64,000 nucleotides of DNA from Chryseobacterium sp. (GTDB taxonomy: Bacteria; Bacteroidota; Bacteroidia; Flavobacteriales; Weeksellaceae). The DNA lies in the NCBI GenBank assembly GCA_027492795.1, contig JAPUEB010000020.1:1-64000 (forward strand), in the 5' to 3' direction. The notes beneath the pieces were generated by a model. That model saw only the letters and a list, made by a program, of their open reading frames with translations, did not search any database and had not been told where the DNA came from. Of the stretch, positions 8,434 to 17,009 are shown piece after piece. The position numbers and the translations under genes are program-made. The stretch's first letter is position 1. Each line of letters starts with the position of its first letter.

Positions 8434-8976
8434 TTACACTCTTTTTGGAAATAATTCTATCAAAATTTTAAAGCGGCTTTCAAAAATAAATTTCACTTTA
8501 TTTTTCACGTAATTTCCTGCCAATAAATCCCCAAAAAACCCAAAAGGAAGTTTGAAGTTGACAATATCTTTCATCAAAACTTCGTTCTCTGAAATTCCTT
8601 CAAAATGATGCTCGTGATGCCACATTGAATAAGGTCCGAAACGTTGTTCGTCAACGAAAAAGCATCCTCTCCCTTGAACTTCGTTCGCAAACTCTGTTTG
8701 TCTCTCCAAAGGAGAGGGACTTCTAAAATGCGTAATTTCTGTAATCCAATTGCTTTTGATGAAAGGTAAAATTCCAATTTTATAAGTGATAATTTGTCCG
8801 AGATACGTTTTTGGAGGTGGATTGTTCGTGATTTCGAACTGCATTTCTTTCGGCGTTATTTTATCCAAATTCGTAGGAATCGTGAAGAAATCCCACGCTT
8901 TTTCTAAAGAAATTGGGAGTATTTGTTCGGAAGTTAAGGTGTAAATTCCAGATTGTTTGGTGAGGGTGATTTTCAA
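8434..8976 (-). CDS. SRPBCC (START-like) family protein carrying an in-frame repeat insertion
   Basis: The 180-residue product matches the SRPBCC 'cell division inhibitor'-type ligand-binding family: strands ISLEKAWDFFTIPTNLDKI and the late block VDEQRFGPYSMWHHEHHFE. Between ITHF and CFFVDEQ, where I recall relatives being only a few residues apart, about 20 extra residues (85-104, RSPSPLERQTEFANEVQGRG) are encoded by a palindromic repeat (8665-8725) also found between genes at 31621. The reading frame stays open. The ligand is unknown. The insertion is in a surface loop between strands, so the fold may survive. Confidence 0.8.
   Translation of the reverse strand: MKITLTKQSGIYTLTSEQILPISLEKAWDFFTIPTNLDKITPKEMQFEITNNPPPKTYLGQIITYKIGILPFIKSNWITEITHFRSPSPLERQTEFANEVQGRGCFFVDEQRFGPYSMWHHEHHFEGISENEVLMKDIVNFKLPFGFFGDLLAGNYVKNKVKFIFESRFKILIELFPKRV
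8665..8725 (-). repeat. Palindromic repeat inserted in a coding sequence
   Basis: The minus strand reads AGTCCCTCTCCTTTGGAGAG, a CTCTCC-TTT-GGAGAG hairpin, then a second GTTTGCGAAC-GTTC hairpin and GGGAGAGG. The first 20 nt match the intergenic copy at 31621-31640 with one difference. It encodes residues 85-104 of the SRPBCC protein. Confidence 0.7.
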
Positions 8977-9038
8977 TTTTTTGGAGTTTTTTAGGAAACC
9001 TTATAGGTTTTGGAAACCTATAAGGTTTAAGCTGGTTA

Positions 9039-9890
9039 TCAAATCAAAATCCTCAAACTTTTCGGCAAAACTTTCACAGAAATCGGCGACTTAATTTTAT
9101 TAAATTCACCGTCCAAATGCCAATTTTTGGTACTCACTTTAAACTCAATTTCGGAAACAGGAAGATATGTCACGTAATCGTCGTCTTTCAATTTTTTTGT
9201 AAACATTCTAAACGCGAAAAGTGCAGAATAATGCAGCGGAAATTTCTTCACCAAAACCAAATCAACCAAACCATCGCTTTTGCTCGCTTTTGGTGCAATG
9301 TAAGCGTTGTTGCCGAATTGACGGGTGTTTGCAATATTCAGCATTAAATATCTTCCGTTGTGCTGCTGATAATTTAAATCAAAAAATTTCACTTTTATCG
9401 GTTTGTAATTGAAAAAAGTTTGGATGGAAACTTTGATATAATTCTTAAAACCGCGACTCGTTTTTTCAAATTCTTTCACCACTTTTCCATCGAAACCTGT
9501 TCCTGAAACATTGATGGAAAGCCTGTCATTAACCGTAAAAGTATCGATTTGTCTTGAATTTTTTGCTTTAATTTTTTCTAAAAGTTCGTCCAAATTTTTG
9601 CGAAAATTCGTTTCATTGGAAAATCCATTTCCCGAACCTGCCGGAAAAATCGCGAGAATTTTTTCAGTATTAATAATGGTTTTGGCAACTGTGGAAATGG
9701 TTCCGTCGCCTCCTATTGCTACGAAAATATCCGTTTTTTCAAAATTATTTTTGATGAATTCTTCAGTTCCTTCAATCGATTCCGAAATATAGAAATTAGG
9801 ATTATCAACCTTTTTTTTGAGTTCATTCAAAAAAGGATGGTAATTTTTCTTTGCAGAAAAGGGATTGATGATGAAGGCAACGTTTTCCAT
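9039..9890 (-). CDS. Diacylglycerol/lipid kinase family protein
   Basis: The 283-residue protein belongs to the DAGK catalytic-domain family (YegS/DgkB type), which phosphorylates lipid hydroxyls with ATP. The N-terminal strand AFIINPFSAKK and the nucleotide loop FVAIGGDGTISTVAKT are diagnostic, and FPAGSGNGFSNE and VSGTGFDGKVVKEF follow in the right order. I start at the ATG at 9890 (MENVAFII) because the eight extra upstream residues are not part of the conserved first strand. The lipid substrate is not determined. Confidence 0.88.
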   Translation of the reverse strand: MENVAFIINPFSAKKNYHPFLNELKKKVDNPNFYISESIEGTEEFIKNNFEKTDIFVAIGGDGTISTVAKTIINTEKILAIFPAGSGNGFSNETNFRKNLDELLEKIKAKNSRQIDTFTVNDRLSINVSGTGFDGKVVKEFEKTSRGFKNYIKVSIQTFFNYKPIKVKFFDLNYQQHNGRYLMLNIANTRQFGNNAYIAPKASKSDGLVDLVLVKKFPLHYSALFAFRMFTKKLKDDDYVTYLPVSEIEFKVSTKNWHLDGEFNKIKSPISVKVLPKSLRILI

Positions 9891-9942
9891 AAAGTGCAAA
9901 AATAAAGAAAGCAAACCATATTGATTTGCTTTTTAGAAATTA

Positions 9943-10758
9943 TTAAAGTCCAATCCGCTTTATAAATTCGGGTTTCAGCATCAATTTGATTTCTGAAAGT
10001 GGCACTTTAATTAGAACCGGACCCGCTGCATAAGCCGTAATTTCATACTGATTGTAAAGGAAATACAGGTTTTCTTTATCAAAATAAAAATTTTTGTTGG
10101 GCGAAATTTCCTTTACCAAAAGCATCTCTTTTTGTCCTTTTCCTTCATCATTTTTCAGGAAATTGTCCATTAATGCGCGTTTCCAAACACTGGAATCTGG
10201 CGTGAGCAAAATATCCGAAAGTTGCAGCGTTTTATTCTCTCTCAAGTCGAATACTTTGTAATTTTCGTAATAATAACCGTGTGCTCCACCAGAAAATCCG
10301 TCGCCGGTATATTTTATGGTTAAAAAATCGTTTTCATTCGAAAACACTTTCATATCGGAGTTTGCATACCAAGTTTGAGGAAAATCGCGCTCTAAATCGG
10401 CAGCATCTTTTTTGTTTTGGTCAAAATAATCCTTGTTTTTCTTGTTGAGTTCAGCAATCAATTTTTCTTTGGAATATTCAACCAAATGAATGTCTGCTGC
10501 ACCATAAATACTGTCCAAAATCGCCTTATTTTCAATTCCCGAAAAAACCAAAACTTTGGATTTTGATGCAACCGTCAAATTTTTATTGACTTTCACCGAA
10601 TCGTTTACCGAAACAGAATCTATTTTAATGACATCCGCTTTTTGAACTTCAACTTTCGCTGAATCTGCATCTGTTTGCGTTGTAGACTCAACTTTTCCCT
10701 TACTGCAGGAAAATAACAGCGATAATAATATTAAGGAATATACTTGGAATTTTTTCAT
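9943..10758 (-). CDS. DUF3298/RsiV-like lipoprotein
   Basis: The 271-residue product has a lipoprotein signal (LLSLLFSCSKG, Cys at about residue 18), a low-complexity Ser/Asp/Val linker, then a domain with YTGDGFSGGAHGYYYENYKVFDL and FYFDKENLYFLYNQYEITAYA. These blocks are typical of the PF11738/DUF3298 domain found in the anti-sigma factor RsiV and in many Bacteroidetes envelope lipoproteins. No linked sigma factor is present, so an anti-sigma role is not supported here. Confidence 0.75.
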   Translation of the reverse strand: MKKFQVYSLILLSLLFSCSKGKVESTTQTDADSAKVEVQKADVIKIDSVSVNDSVKVNKNLTVASKSKVLVFSGIENKAILDSIYGAADIHLVEYSKEKLIAELNKKNKDYFDQNKKDAADLERDFPQTWYANSDMKVFSNENDFLTIKYTGDGFSGGAHGYYYENYKVFDLRENKTLQLSDILLTPDSSVWKRALMDNFLKNDEGKGQKEMLLVKEISPNKNFYFDKENLYFLYNQYEITAYAAGPVLIKVPLSEIKLMLKPEFIKRIGL

Positions 10759-10793
10759 TTCTCAATTTAATTAAAATTTATTTTCTCCGCAAC

Positions 10794-10830
10794 AAAAAGC
10801 CGTCCAAAAAATTGAACGGCTTTAAAAAAT
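10794..10830 (-). terminator. Intrinsic terminator after gyrB
   Basis: AAAGCCGT and ACGGCTTT form a stem flanked by A and T runs, about 30 bp past the gyrB stop codon. Confidence 0.75.
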
Positions 10831-10861
10831 TTTTAAAATTTCGATTTTTTAAAATCAAAAA

Positions 10862-12796
10862 TTAAACATCAATTTTCGCATAAATAGCGTTTTTCTCAAT
10901 AAATTCTCGTCTTGGCGGAACTTCATCGCCCATTAACATTGAAAAAACGTTGTCTGCTTCTGCCAAACTTTCGATGGTAACCTGCTTCAAAATTCTTCCT
11001 TCGGGATTCAAAGTGGTTTCCCAAAGTTGTTCAGGATTCATCTCACCGAGACCTTTATAACGCTGAACCTCAACACCTTTTCCATCTGGAGACATTTCTA
11101 AAGTGATGTCTTCACGCTCTTTTTCATTATAGGCGTAAATCTTTTTATTTCCTTTTTTCAACAAATATAATGGCGGTTGTGCGATATAAATGTATCCGTT
11201 TTCAATCAATTCCTTCATATAACGGAAGAAAAACGTCAAAATTAAAGTCGAAATGTGAGAACCATCGATATCGGCATCGGTCATAATTACGATTTTATGG
11301 TAACGCAATTTGCTGATGTTCAATGCTTTTGAATCTTCTTCAGTTCCGACAGAAACACCTAAAGCTGTATAAATATTTCTGATTTCCTCGTTGTCATAAA
11401 CTTTATGAAGCATCGATTTTTCAACGTTCAAAATCTTACCTCTTAAAGGAAGAATCGCTTGGAAATGACGGTCACGACCTTGTTTTGCAGTTCCACCTGC
11501 GGAATCTCCCTCCACCAAGAAAATTTCGGAAATTTCTGGATCTTTGGATGAACAGTCGGACAATTTTCCCGGAAGTCCAGAACCTCCCATTGGAGATTTT
11601 CTTTGAACCAATTCTCTCGCTTTTTTCGCGGCTTGTCTTGCTTTTGCAGCCAAAACCACTTTTTGAACGATGATTTTTGCTTCATTCGGATGCTCTTCCA
11701 AAAAGTTGGTTAGCATTTCTCCAACAATTTTATCAACCGCTCCCGAAACTTCGGAGTTTCCTAATTTCGTTTTGGTTTGACCTTCAAATTGAGGTTCCAT
11801 TACTTTTACGGAAATTACGGCAGTTAATCCTTCACGGAAATCGTCGCCGGTAACTTCTACTTTTTCTTTTGCAGGAAGTCCTAAATCATCGGCAAATTTT
11901 TTCAAAGTTCTCGTTAAAGCCCTTCTAAAACCCGCCAAATGCGTTCCTCCTTCGTGAGTGTTGATATTATTAACGTAAGAGTGAAGATTTTCATTGTAGG
12001 ACGTGTTGTAGCGCATCGCAACTTCCACAGGAATATTGTCTTTTTCGCCTTCCATAAAGATGACGTTTTGCATAATCGCTTCACGATTTCCATCAATATA
12101 TTCAACAAATTCCTTTAAACCACCTTCAGAATGAAATTTTTCAAATCTTGGCTCGCCGTTTTCGTCCTTATTTCTCTCGTCGGTTAAAGTAATGGTAATT
12201 CCTTTGTTCAAAAATGCCAATTCACGCATTCTTGCAGCCAAAGTGTCGTAATTGTAAACCAATTCTTGGAAAATCGTCCCATCTGGTTGAAAGAAAACTT
12301 CGGTTCCTGTATTTGTGGAAGTTCCAATTTCTGCAACATCAGCCAAGGCTTTTCCTTTGGAATATTTTTGTTGATACAATTTTCCGTTTCTGGAAACCGT
12401 TGCAATCAGGGAAATAGAAAGCGCATTTACACAGGAAACCCCAACTCCGTGAAGACCACCGGAAACTTTATAGGAATCTTTGTCGAATTTTCCACCTGCA
12501 CCAATCTTCGTCATGACTACTTCCAAAGCGGATTTTTGTTCCTTTTGGTGAAAATCTACGGGAATTCCACGACCGTTATCTTTTACGGAAATACTTTCAC
12601 CTTCGTGAATGGTAACCGCAATCGTATCGCAATGTCCTGCTAAAGCCTCGTCAATAGAGTTATCTACTACTTCATAAACCAAGTGGTGTAGACCTCTTGT
12701 TCCCACATCACCGATGTACATTGAAGGTCTCAATCGAACGTGTTCAATTCCTTCTAATGCTTGAATACTGTCTGCTGTATATTGTTTTTGACTCAT
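10862..12796 (-). CDS. gyrB: DNA gyrase subunit B
   Basis: The 644-residue ATPase subunit of gyrase drives negative supercoiling with GyrA. The GHKL ATPase motifs are VVDNSIDEALAG, DNGRGIPVD and GGLHGVGVSCVNAL. The transducer domain follows, then the TOPRIM motifs EGDSAGGTAKQGRD and MTDADIDGSHI, and the C-terminal PLYLLKKGNKKIYAY and RYKGLGEMNPEQLWETT. It is the short form without the extra domain of the E. coli protein. I start at the ATG at 12796 (MSQKQYTADSIQALEGI); the 28 codons upstream encode a repeat-like leader unlike any GyrB N-terminus. Confidence 0.97.
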   Translation of the reverse strand: MSQKQYTADSIQALEGIEHVRLRPSMYIGDVGTRGLHHLVYEVVDNSIDEALAGHCDTIAVTIHEGESISVKDNGRGIPVDFHQKEQKSALEVVMTKIGAGGKFDKDSYKVSGGLHGVGVSCVNALSISLIATVSRNGKLYQQKYSKGKALADVAEIGTSTNTGTEVFFQPDGTIFQELVYNYDTLAARMRELAFLNKGITITLTDERNKDENGEPRFEKFHSEGGLKEFVEYIDGNREAIMQNVIFMEGEKDNIPVEVAMRYNTSYNENLHSYVNNINTHEGGTHLAGFRRALTRTLKKFADDLGLPAKEKVEVTGDDFREGLTAVISVKVMEPQFEGQTKTKLGNSEVSGAVDKIVGEMLTNFLEEHPNEAKIIVQKVVLAAKARQAAKKARELVQRKSPMGGSGLPGKLSDCSSKDPEISEIFLVEGDSAGGTAKQGRDRHFQAILPLRGKILNVEKSMLHKVYDNEEIRNIYTALGVSVGTEEDSKALNISKLRYHKIVIMTDADIDGSHISTLILTFFFRYMKELIENGYIYIAQPPLYLLKKGNKKIYAYNEKEREDITLEMSPDGKGVEVQRYKGLGEMNPEQLWETTLNPEGRILKQVTIESLAEADNVFSMLMGDEVPPRREFIEKNAIYAKIDV

Positions 12797-12887
12797 AATT
12801 TTTGCAATCTGCTTTCGGCTATCTGCCTTCAGCAAATGATGATTTTGTTTAAATTTTCGGATTGTTTTTGCGGTTTGCAAAGACCAA

Positions 12888-12895
12888 CAAAAATA
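12888..12895 (-). promoter_or_regulatory. -7 box for gyrB
   Basis: The minus strand reads TATTTTTG, about 92 bp before the ATG at 12796. This leaves a leader of about 85 nt and puts the first in-frame Met at 12880 within a few bases of the likely start of transcription. Confidence 0.5.
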
Positions 12896-13212
12896 CTGAA
12901 AATTATCGGGATATGAAAGTTAAAAAGTGTTAGAAAACGGAGAAGTTTTCCACAAAAAACACATTATTTTTTGATTAAATTTAAAGGAAGTTCAGAATTA
13001 AATTTTTGAATATGAAATTCAGTGATTGTCCAATATATTACCCAATCGGAAATTAATTTTCTTCGTTTTCCCCAACCCTTCCTTCGAGAGCCTCAGGATG
13101 ACAGGGAGCGAAGAAAATCGATTTCCTCCCTTTAGGGTCGGGGAAATAAATTGATTTTCATTATGGTATATCTAAATTAGGTGAAATATTGAGTAATCAT
13201 TTAAAGTTTTGA
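12896..13212. other. Non-coding region between the double-OmpA gene and gyrB
   Basis: Apart from the gyrB promoter on its right-hand side in the transcript sense and the palindromic element at 13047-13160, no open frame of credible composition is visible. Confidence 0.5.
13047..13160 (+). repeat. Palindromic dispersed repeat, copy A
   Basis: It begins CGGAAATTAATTTTCTTC and ends with CCTCCCTTTAGGGTCGGGG then AAATTGATTTTCA. The reverse complement of 15970-16067 aligns over its length with a small internal difference near 13080-13110. The element is itself roughly palindromic (TTCCCC ... GGGGAA). Confidence 0.7.
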
Positions 13213-14034
13213 CTATTTTCCAACCAAAACAACTTCCACTCGCCTATTCCTCATCATATCATTTTCGGTAACTTCAGGATAAACCAAGGGATTTTGATGA
13301 CCAAAACCTACCGCATTTATTCTTTTCGAATCAATTCCATTTTTAATGAGAAAATCGCGCACCGCGTTTGCACGAGTAAAGGAAAGATTGAACGTTCCCA
13401 AATCCACATCTTCTCCGTCGAAATTTACATAATCGCAGCAAATGTAACCTTGCAGTTCTATTCTGATTTTTGGATGATCTTTTAAAGTTTTTACCAATTT
13501 CATGAGTGTTGGTTCCGCTTTTGGAAACCAAATATGTCTGCCACCATAAAAATTCATGTTTGGAAGCGAAAAAGTATCTTTCGCTTTCATTTCAGCCACC
13601 TTCAAACTGAAAAAATCCTGTTTTTGTTTACGAAGAATTTTTTCATTCGTTAGAAACGATTTTTCAATGAAAATATCGACTCTTCTGTTTTTTTCGCGCA
13701 AAACTTCTGTGCTGTTATCGTTGATTTGCTTGGTTTCTCCCAAACCCACGGAGTTTCCGATAGTAATATTGCTTCCGATTTTCTTTTTTAAATAATCTGT
13801 TACAGATTTCGCCCTTTTTCCGGACAGAATTTTATTGTATTCATCAGTTCCCGACGTGTCGCAGTTACCAAAAATCCTGAAAGTCAATTTTGATTTCAAA
13901 TTCGCTAAACTGTCGAGTTTTGTGATGGATTTTTCGTTCAATTTATCGCTGTCGTAAGCAAAATAAACGGACGTTTGCATTTGCGATTTTGAAAAATTGA
14001 AGAAAAATATCAAAACTAGAAACAAGATTCTCAT
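13213..14034 (-). CDS. Protein with two OmpA-type peptidoglycan-binding domains
   Basis: The 273-residue exported protein has a signal peptide (residues 1-18) and two tandem OmpA C-terminal-like domains. The first (about 22-130) contains VYFAYDSDKLNE, FGNCDTSGTDEYNKILS and LREKNRRVDIFI. The second (about 165-273) contains the block IELQGYICCDY, FTRANAVRDFLIKNGI and MMRNRRVEVVLVGK. There is no beta-barrel or lipobox. It is probably a periplasmic peptidoglycan-associated protein. The first domain has the Asp and Arg expected for diaminopimelate binding, while the second is more divergent. Confidence 0.8.
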   Translation of the reverse strand: MRILFLVLIFFFNFSKSQMQTSVYFAYDSDKLNEKSITKLDSLANLKSKLTFRIFGNCDTSGTDEYNKILSGKRAKSVTDYLKKKIGSNITIGNSVGLGETKQINDNSTEVLREKNRRVDIFIEKSFLTNEKILRKQKQDFFSLKVAEMKAKDTFSLPNMNFYGGRHIWFPKAEPTLMKLVKTLKDHPKIRIELQGYICCDYVNFDGEDVDLGTFNLSFTRANAVRDFLIKNGIDSKRINAVGFGHQNPLVYPEVTENDMMRNRRVEVVLVGK

Positions 14035-14091
14035 TAAGCAAGTTTTTCTTTAAAAACGTGAAAAATCTGGAAATAGTCTTTATGAAAAATT

Positions 14092-14152
14092 TCGGCTAAA
14101 GCCTATGGAATTTTTAAAATAAAAACGGGCTAAAGCCCGTTCCTATTGATTT
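14092..14152. repeat. Double-hairpin dispersed repeat (GGCTAAAGCC / ACGGGCTAAAGCCCGT)
   Basis: Two palindromes lie 20 bp apart. The second, with its CCTATTGAT tail (14124-14150), recurs at 21053-21079 with differences only in the loop. It also sits where a terminator for lysS would be expected. Confidence 0.7.
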
Positions 14153-14172
14153 TTTTTTAAATACTTTTAATT

Positions 14173-15870
14173 TCAAACCAACTGCATCAAAAGATCCTCC
14201 CCAATTTTCTCCACCTTCATCAAATTATTCTTCGTTAAATTCTTCGTCGCCTTATCCCATTTTTTTCCGGAAAGTTGGCTGCGGTTTTTCACTTCTGAAA
14301 GTTGCATCGGTTCTTCTTGCGAGTTCAAAATTTCAAGAATTACTTTCTCATCTTCGCCCAATTCAATTTGCGGTGTGGTTTTTTCAGGTTTCATTTGCGG
14401 GAAAAACAAAACTTCCTGAATCGAAGGATTATTGGTTAAAAACATAATCAAACGGTCCATTCCAATTCCCAAACCTGAAGTTGGCGGCATTCCATATTCC
14501 AAAGCGCGGATGAAATCGTTGTCAATGAACATCGCTTCATCGTCACCTCTTTCTGAAAGTGCTAATTGTGCCTCAAAACGTTCTCTTTGGTCAATCGGAT
14601 CGTTCAACTCTGAGTAAGCGTTGGCGATTTCTTTTCCGCAAACCATTAATTCAAAACGCTCGGTTAAACCTTCTTTGCTTCTGTGTTTTTTGGTTAAGGG
14701 CGACATTTCAATCGGATAATCGGTGATGAAAGTCGGCTGAATGAAGTTTCCTTCACATTTTTCGCCAAAAATTTCATCGATTAATTTTCCTTTTCCCATC
14801 GTTTCATCCACTTCAATTCCGATGGATTTTGCGAAATCGTACAATTCTTTTTCAGACTTTCCGGTGATGTCGAAACCTGTAAATTTTTGAATAGCTTCCG
14901 TCATCGAAACTCTTGGATAAGGCGCTTTCCAATTGATTTTATGTTCTCCAAATTGAGATTCTGTCGTTCCGTTTACGGCCACTGCACAACTTTCGAGCAA
15001 TTTTTCAGTGAAATCCATCATCCAATTGTAATCTTTGTAGGCAACGTAAATTTCCATCGCCGTAAATTCCGGATTGTGGGTTCTGTCCATTCCTTCATTT
15101 CTGAAGTTTTTGGAGAATTCATAAACGCCGTCAAAACCACCAACAATCAATCTTTTCAGATACAGTTCGTTCGCAATTCTTAAATATAAAGGAATATCCA
15201 AAGCGTTGTGATGCGTGATGAAAGGTCTTGCAGCAGCACCTCCTGGAATCGACTGTAAAATCGGGGTTTCAACTTCAAAATAACCTGCGTCATTGAAGAA
15301 ATTTCGCATCGCATTGAACAATTTTGTTCTTTTTACAAAAACTTCTTTCACTTGCGGATTTACCGTTAAATCGACGTAACGCTGTCTGTAACGTAATTCC
15401 GGGTCATTGAAAGCATCGTGAACTACTCCATTTTCATCGGTTTTTGCTTGGGGAAGTGGACGCAAAGATTTGGTTAATAGCGTGAAATTTTTCACCATCA
15501 CCGTCATTTCACCAACCTGAGTTTTAAACAATTCGCCCTCAACACCAATGATGTCACCGATGTCCAAAAGATGTTTGTAAACATCGTTATACAGTTCTTT
15601 ATCATCGCCCGGGCAAATTTCATCACGGTTAAAATACACCTGAATTTTTCCTTCAGAATCCTGCAATTCCGCAAAACTTGCTTTTCCTTGAATTCTGCGG
15701 CTCATCAATCGACCTGCGATGATGACTTTCTTGCCTTCCTCGAAATTTTCTTTGATGGATTTTGTGGTATCGGTGATTTTATATTCGGCTGCCGGAAACG
15801 CATCAATCCCCAATTCAGTGAGTTTCTGCAATTTTTCGCGGCGGATAATTTCCTGTTCTGATAACGACAT
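14173..15870 (-). CDS. lysS: Lysyl-tRNA synthetase (class II)
   Basis: The 565-residue enzyme charges tRNA-Lys. An OB-fold anticodon-binding domain (about 50-150, [19 protein letters not shown]) precedes the class II core with motif 2 ([15 protein letters not shown]) and motif 3 ([11 protein letters not shown]). After the usual end near residue 500 there is an extra 60-65-residue C-terminal tail that reads like a small winged-helix segment ([20 protein letters not shown]); I recall similar tails on LysRS in other Flavobacteriia. It has its own promoter. Confidence 0.96.
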   Translation of the reverse strand: MSLSEQEIIRREKLQKLTELGIDAFPAAEYKITDTTKSIKENFEEGKKVIIAGRLMSRRIQGKASFAELQDSEGKIQVYFNRDEICPGDDKELYNDVYKHLLDIGDIIGVEGELFKTQVGEMTVMVKNFTLLTKSLRPLPQAKTDENGVVHDAFNDPELRYRQRYVDLTVNPQVKEVFVKRTKLFNAMRNFFNDAGYFEVETPILQSIPGGAAARPFITHHNALDIPLYLRIANELYLKRLIVGGFDGVYEFSKNFRNEGMDRTHNPEFTAMEIYVAYKDYNWMMDFTEKLLESCAVAVNGTTESQFGEHKINWKAPYPRVSMTEAIQKFTGFDITGKSEKELYDFAKSIGIEVDETMGKGKLIDEIFGEKCEGNFIQPTFITDYPIEMSPLTKKHRSKEGLTERFELMVCGKEIANAYSELNDPIDQRERFEAQLALSERGDDEAMFIDNDFIRALEYGMPPTSGLGIGMDRLIMFLTNNPSIQEVLFFPQMKPEKTTPQIELGEDEKVILEILNSQEEPMQLSEVKNRSQLSGKKWDKATKNLTKNNLMKVEKIGEDLLMQLV

Positions 15871-15893
15871 TTTTCTTAATCTTTTTAAACGTG

Positions 15894-15901
15894 CAAAAAT
15901 A
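15894..15901 (-). promoter_or_regulatory. -7 box for lysS
   Basis: The minus strand reads TATTTTTG, 24 bp before the ATG at 15870. Confidence 0.55.
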
Positions 15902-15969
15902 CGGATTTTTCGGGAAATGAATTTAGTCCTAAAACTTGTAGTTTTATGAAAAATTTATTTCATTAAAAA

Positions 15970-16067
15970 ATTTGAAAATCATTTTTTTTCCCCAACCCTA
16001 AAGGGAGGAAATTGATTTTCTTCACACCCTTTAGTGATGGGGAAATGAAGGAAATTAATTTCCGATA
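15970..16067 (-). repeat. Palindromic dispersed repeat, copy B (inverted relative to copy A)
   Basis: On the minus strand it reads CGGAAATTAATTTCCTTC, then CCTCCCTTTAGGGTTGGGG, then ATGATTTTCAA, aligning with 13047-13160. The two copies enclose the double-OmpA gene and lysS in inverted orientation. The rest of 15902-16133 is AT-rich with no gene. Confidence 0.7.
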
Positions 16068-16133
16068 AATTTAAAATTTATAGAGATACAAAGACACAAT
16101 TGATGTTCGTCAATTTTTAACCGAAAGTTTTTA

Positions 16134-16141
16134 TATTTTTG
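16134..16141 (+). promoter_or_regulatory. -7 box for the PAP2 / EptA-like pair
   Basis: TATTTTTG lies 34 bp before the ATG at 16176 and only 10 bp before the in-frame ATG at 16152, which favours the downstream start. Confidence 0.55.
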
Positions 16142-16175
16142 CCGTTAATATGTGGTTTGCATTAAGCATTTGATT

Positions 16176-17009
16176 ATGAATAAAAAAGTGATTGATAATT
16201 TTTCAAAACTTCGCTTCAGTGCGTTTTTGTTGCCGTTGTTCTTAATTATTTTGATTGTTTTTTTTCTGTATCAAAACAATGCTTTAAACACCGATGGTTA
16301 TGTAAAAGTTCAGTTGGATTGGTTTTATTTTCTAAATGCTGAACTATCGAAATATCCTATTTTACAGCAGAATTTGACGTATTTTGGAGATGCTTTCATC
16401 GTTTTATCGCTGCTTTCAATTTTTATCGTTTATGCACCAAAACTTTGGGAAGCGCTGATTCCTGCGTCTTTACTTTCGCTGCTTTTTTCAAATTTGTTGA
16501 AAAATTTATTCAAAGTTCCGCGACCTGCCGCAATTCTTGATTCGGAAAGTTTTACCATTATTGGCAGAAAATTAGCGGCTTTCAACAGTCTTCCTTCCGG
16601 ACACTCCATTACAGTTTTTACGACGCTTACGATAATTTTATTCGCTTTTATGCCTCAAAAATTGATCAATAAAATTCTTTGGATTTTGTTGTATTTGATG
16701 ATTGGAACTGCTTTAATTTTCACGAGAGTTGGTGTTGGTGCACATTTTCCTTTGGACACGATTTTTGGTGGAATTATCGGTTATTGTACTGCTCTTTTGG
16801 GAATTTTTAGCATTCGGAAATTTTCACTTTTCAAATGGATTGAAAACAAAAAATTCTACCCTGTTTTTATGACCATTTTTGTGGTGAGCGTTATTATTTT
16901 GGTTCAAAAAATAATGAATGAACCGCTGCCGATTTATTATTTAACGTTAATTGCGATACTTTTTTCCTTATTTATTTTCACGAAAACTTATGTTCAAAAA
17001 CAAAATTAA
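16176..17009 (+). CDS. PAP2-family membrane phosphatase (possible lipid A phosphatase)
   Basis: The 277-residue integral membrane protein carries the three phosphatase motifs in order: KNLFKVPRPA (KX6RP type), LPSGHSITVFT (PSGH) and TRVGVGAHFPLDT (RX5HX3D). About six membrane helices surround them. It overlaps the following EptA-like gene by 20 bp, so the two are translationally coupled. PAP2 enzymes of the LpxE/LpxF type remove phosphate from lipid A, and in Helicobacter pylori lpxE and eptA are paired in this way. That makes lipid A the best guess, but undecaprenyl pyrophosphate or phosphatidylglycerol phosphate are possible substrates. Start chosen at 16176 from the promoter position. Confidence 0.85.
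   Translation: MNKKVIDNFSKLRFSAFLLPLFLIILIVFFLYQNNALNTDGYVKVQLDWFYFLNAELSKYPILQQNLTYFGDAFIVLSLLSIFIVYAPKLWEALIPASLLSLLFSNLLKNLFKVPRPAAILDSESFTIIGRKLAAFNSLPSGHSITVFTTLTIILFAFMPQKLINKILWILLYLMIGTALIFTRVGVGAHFPLDTIFGGIIGYCTALLGIFSIRKFSLFKWIENKKFYPVFMTIFVVSVIILVQKIMNEPLPIYYLTLIAILFSLFIFTKTYVQKQN

Noticed and set aside
12797-12880. 28-codon N-terminal extension of GyrB
   Set aside because: The GyrB family begins at the MSQKQYTADSIQALEG segment; the extension is encoded by leader sequence between promoter and gene.
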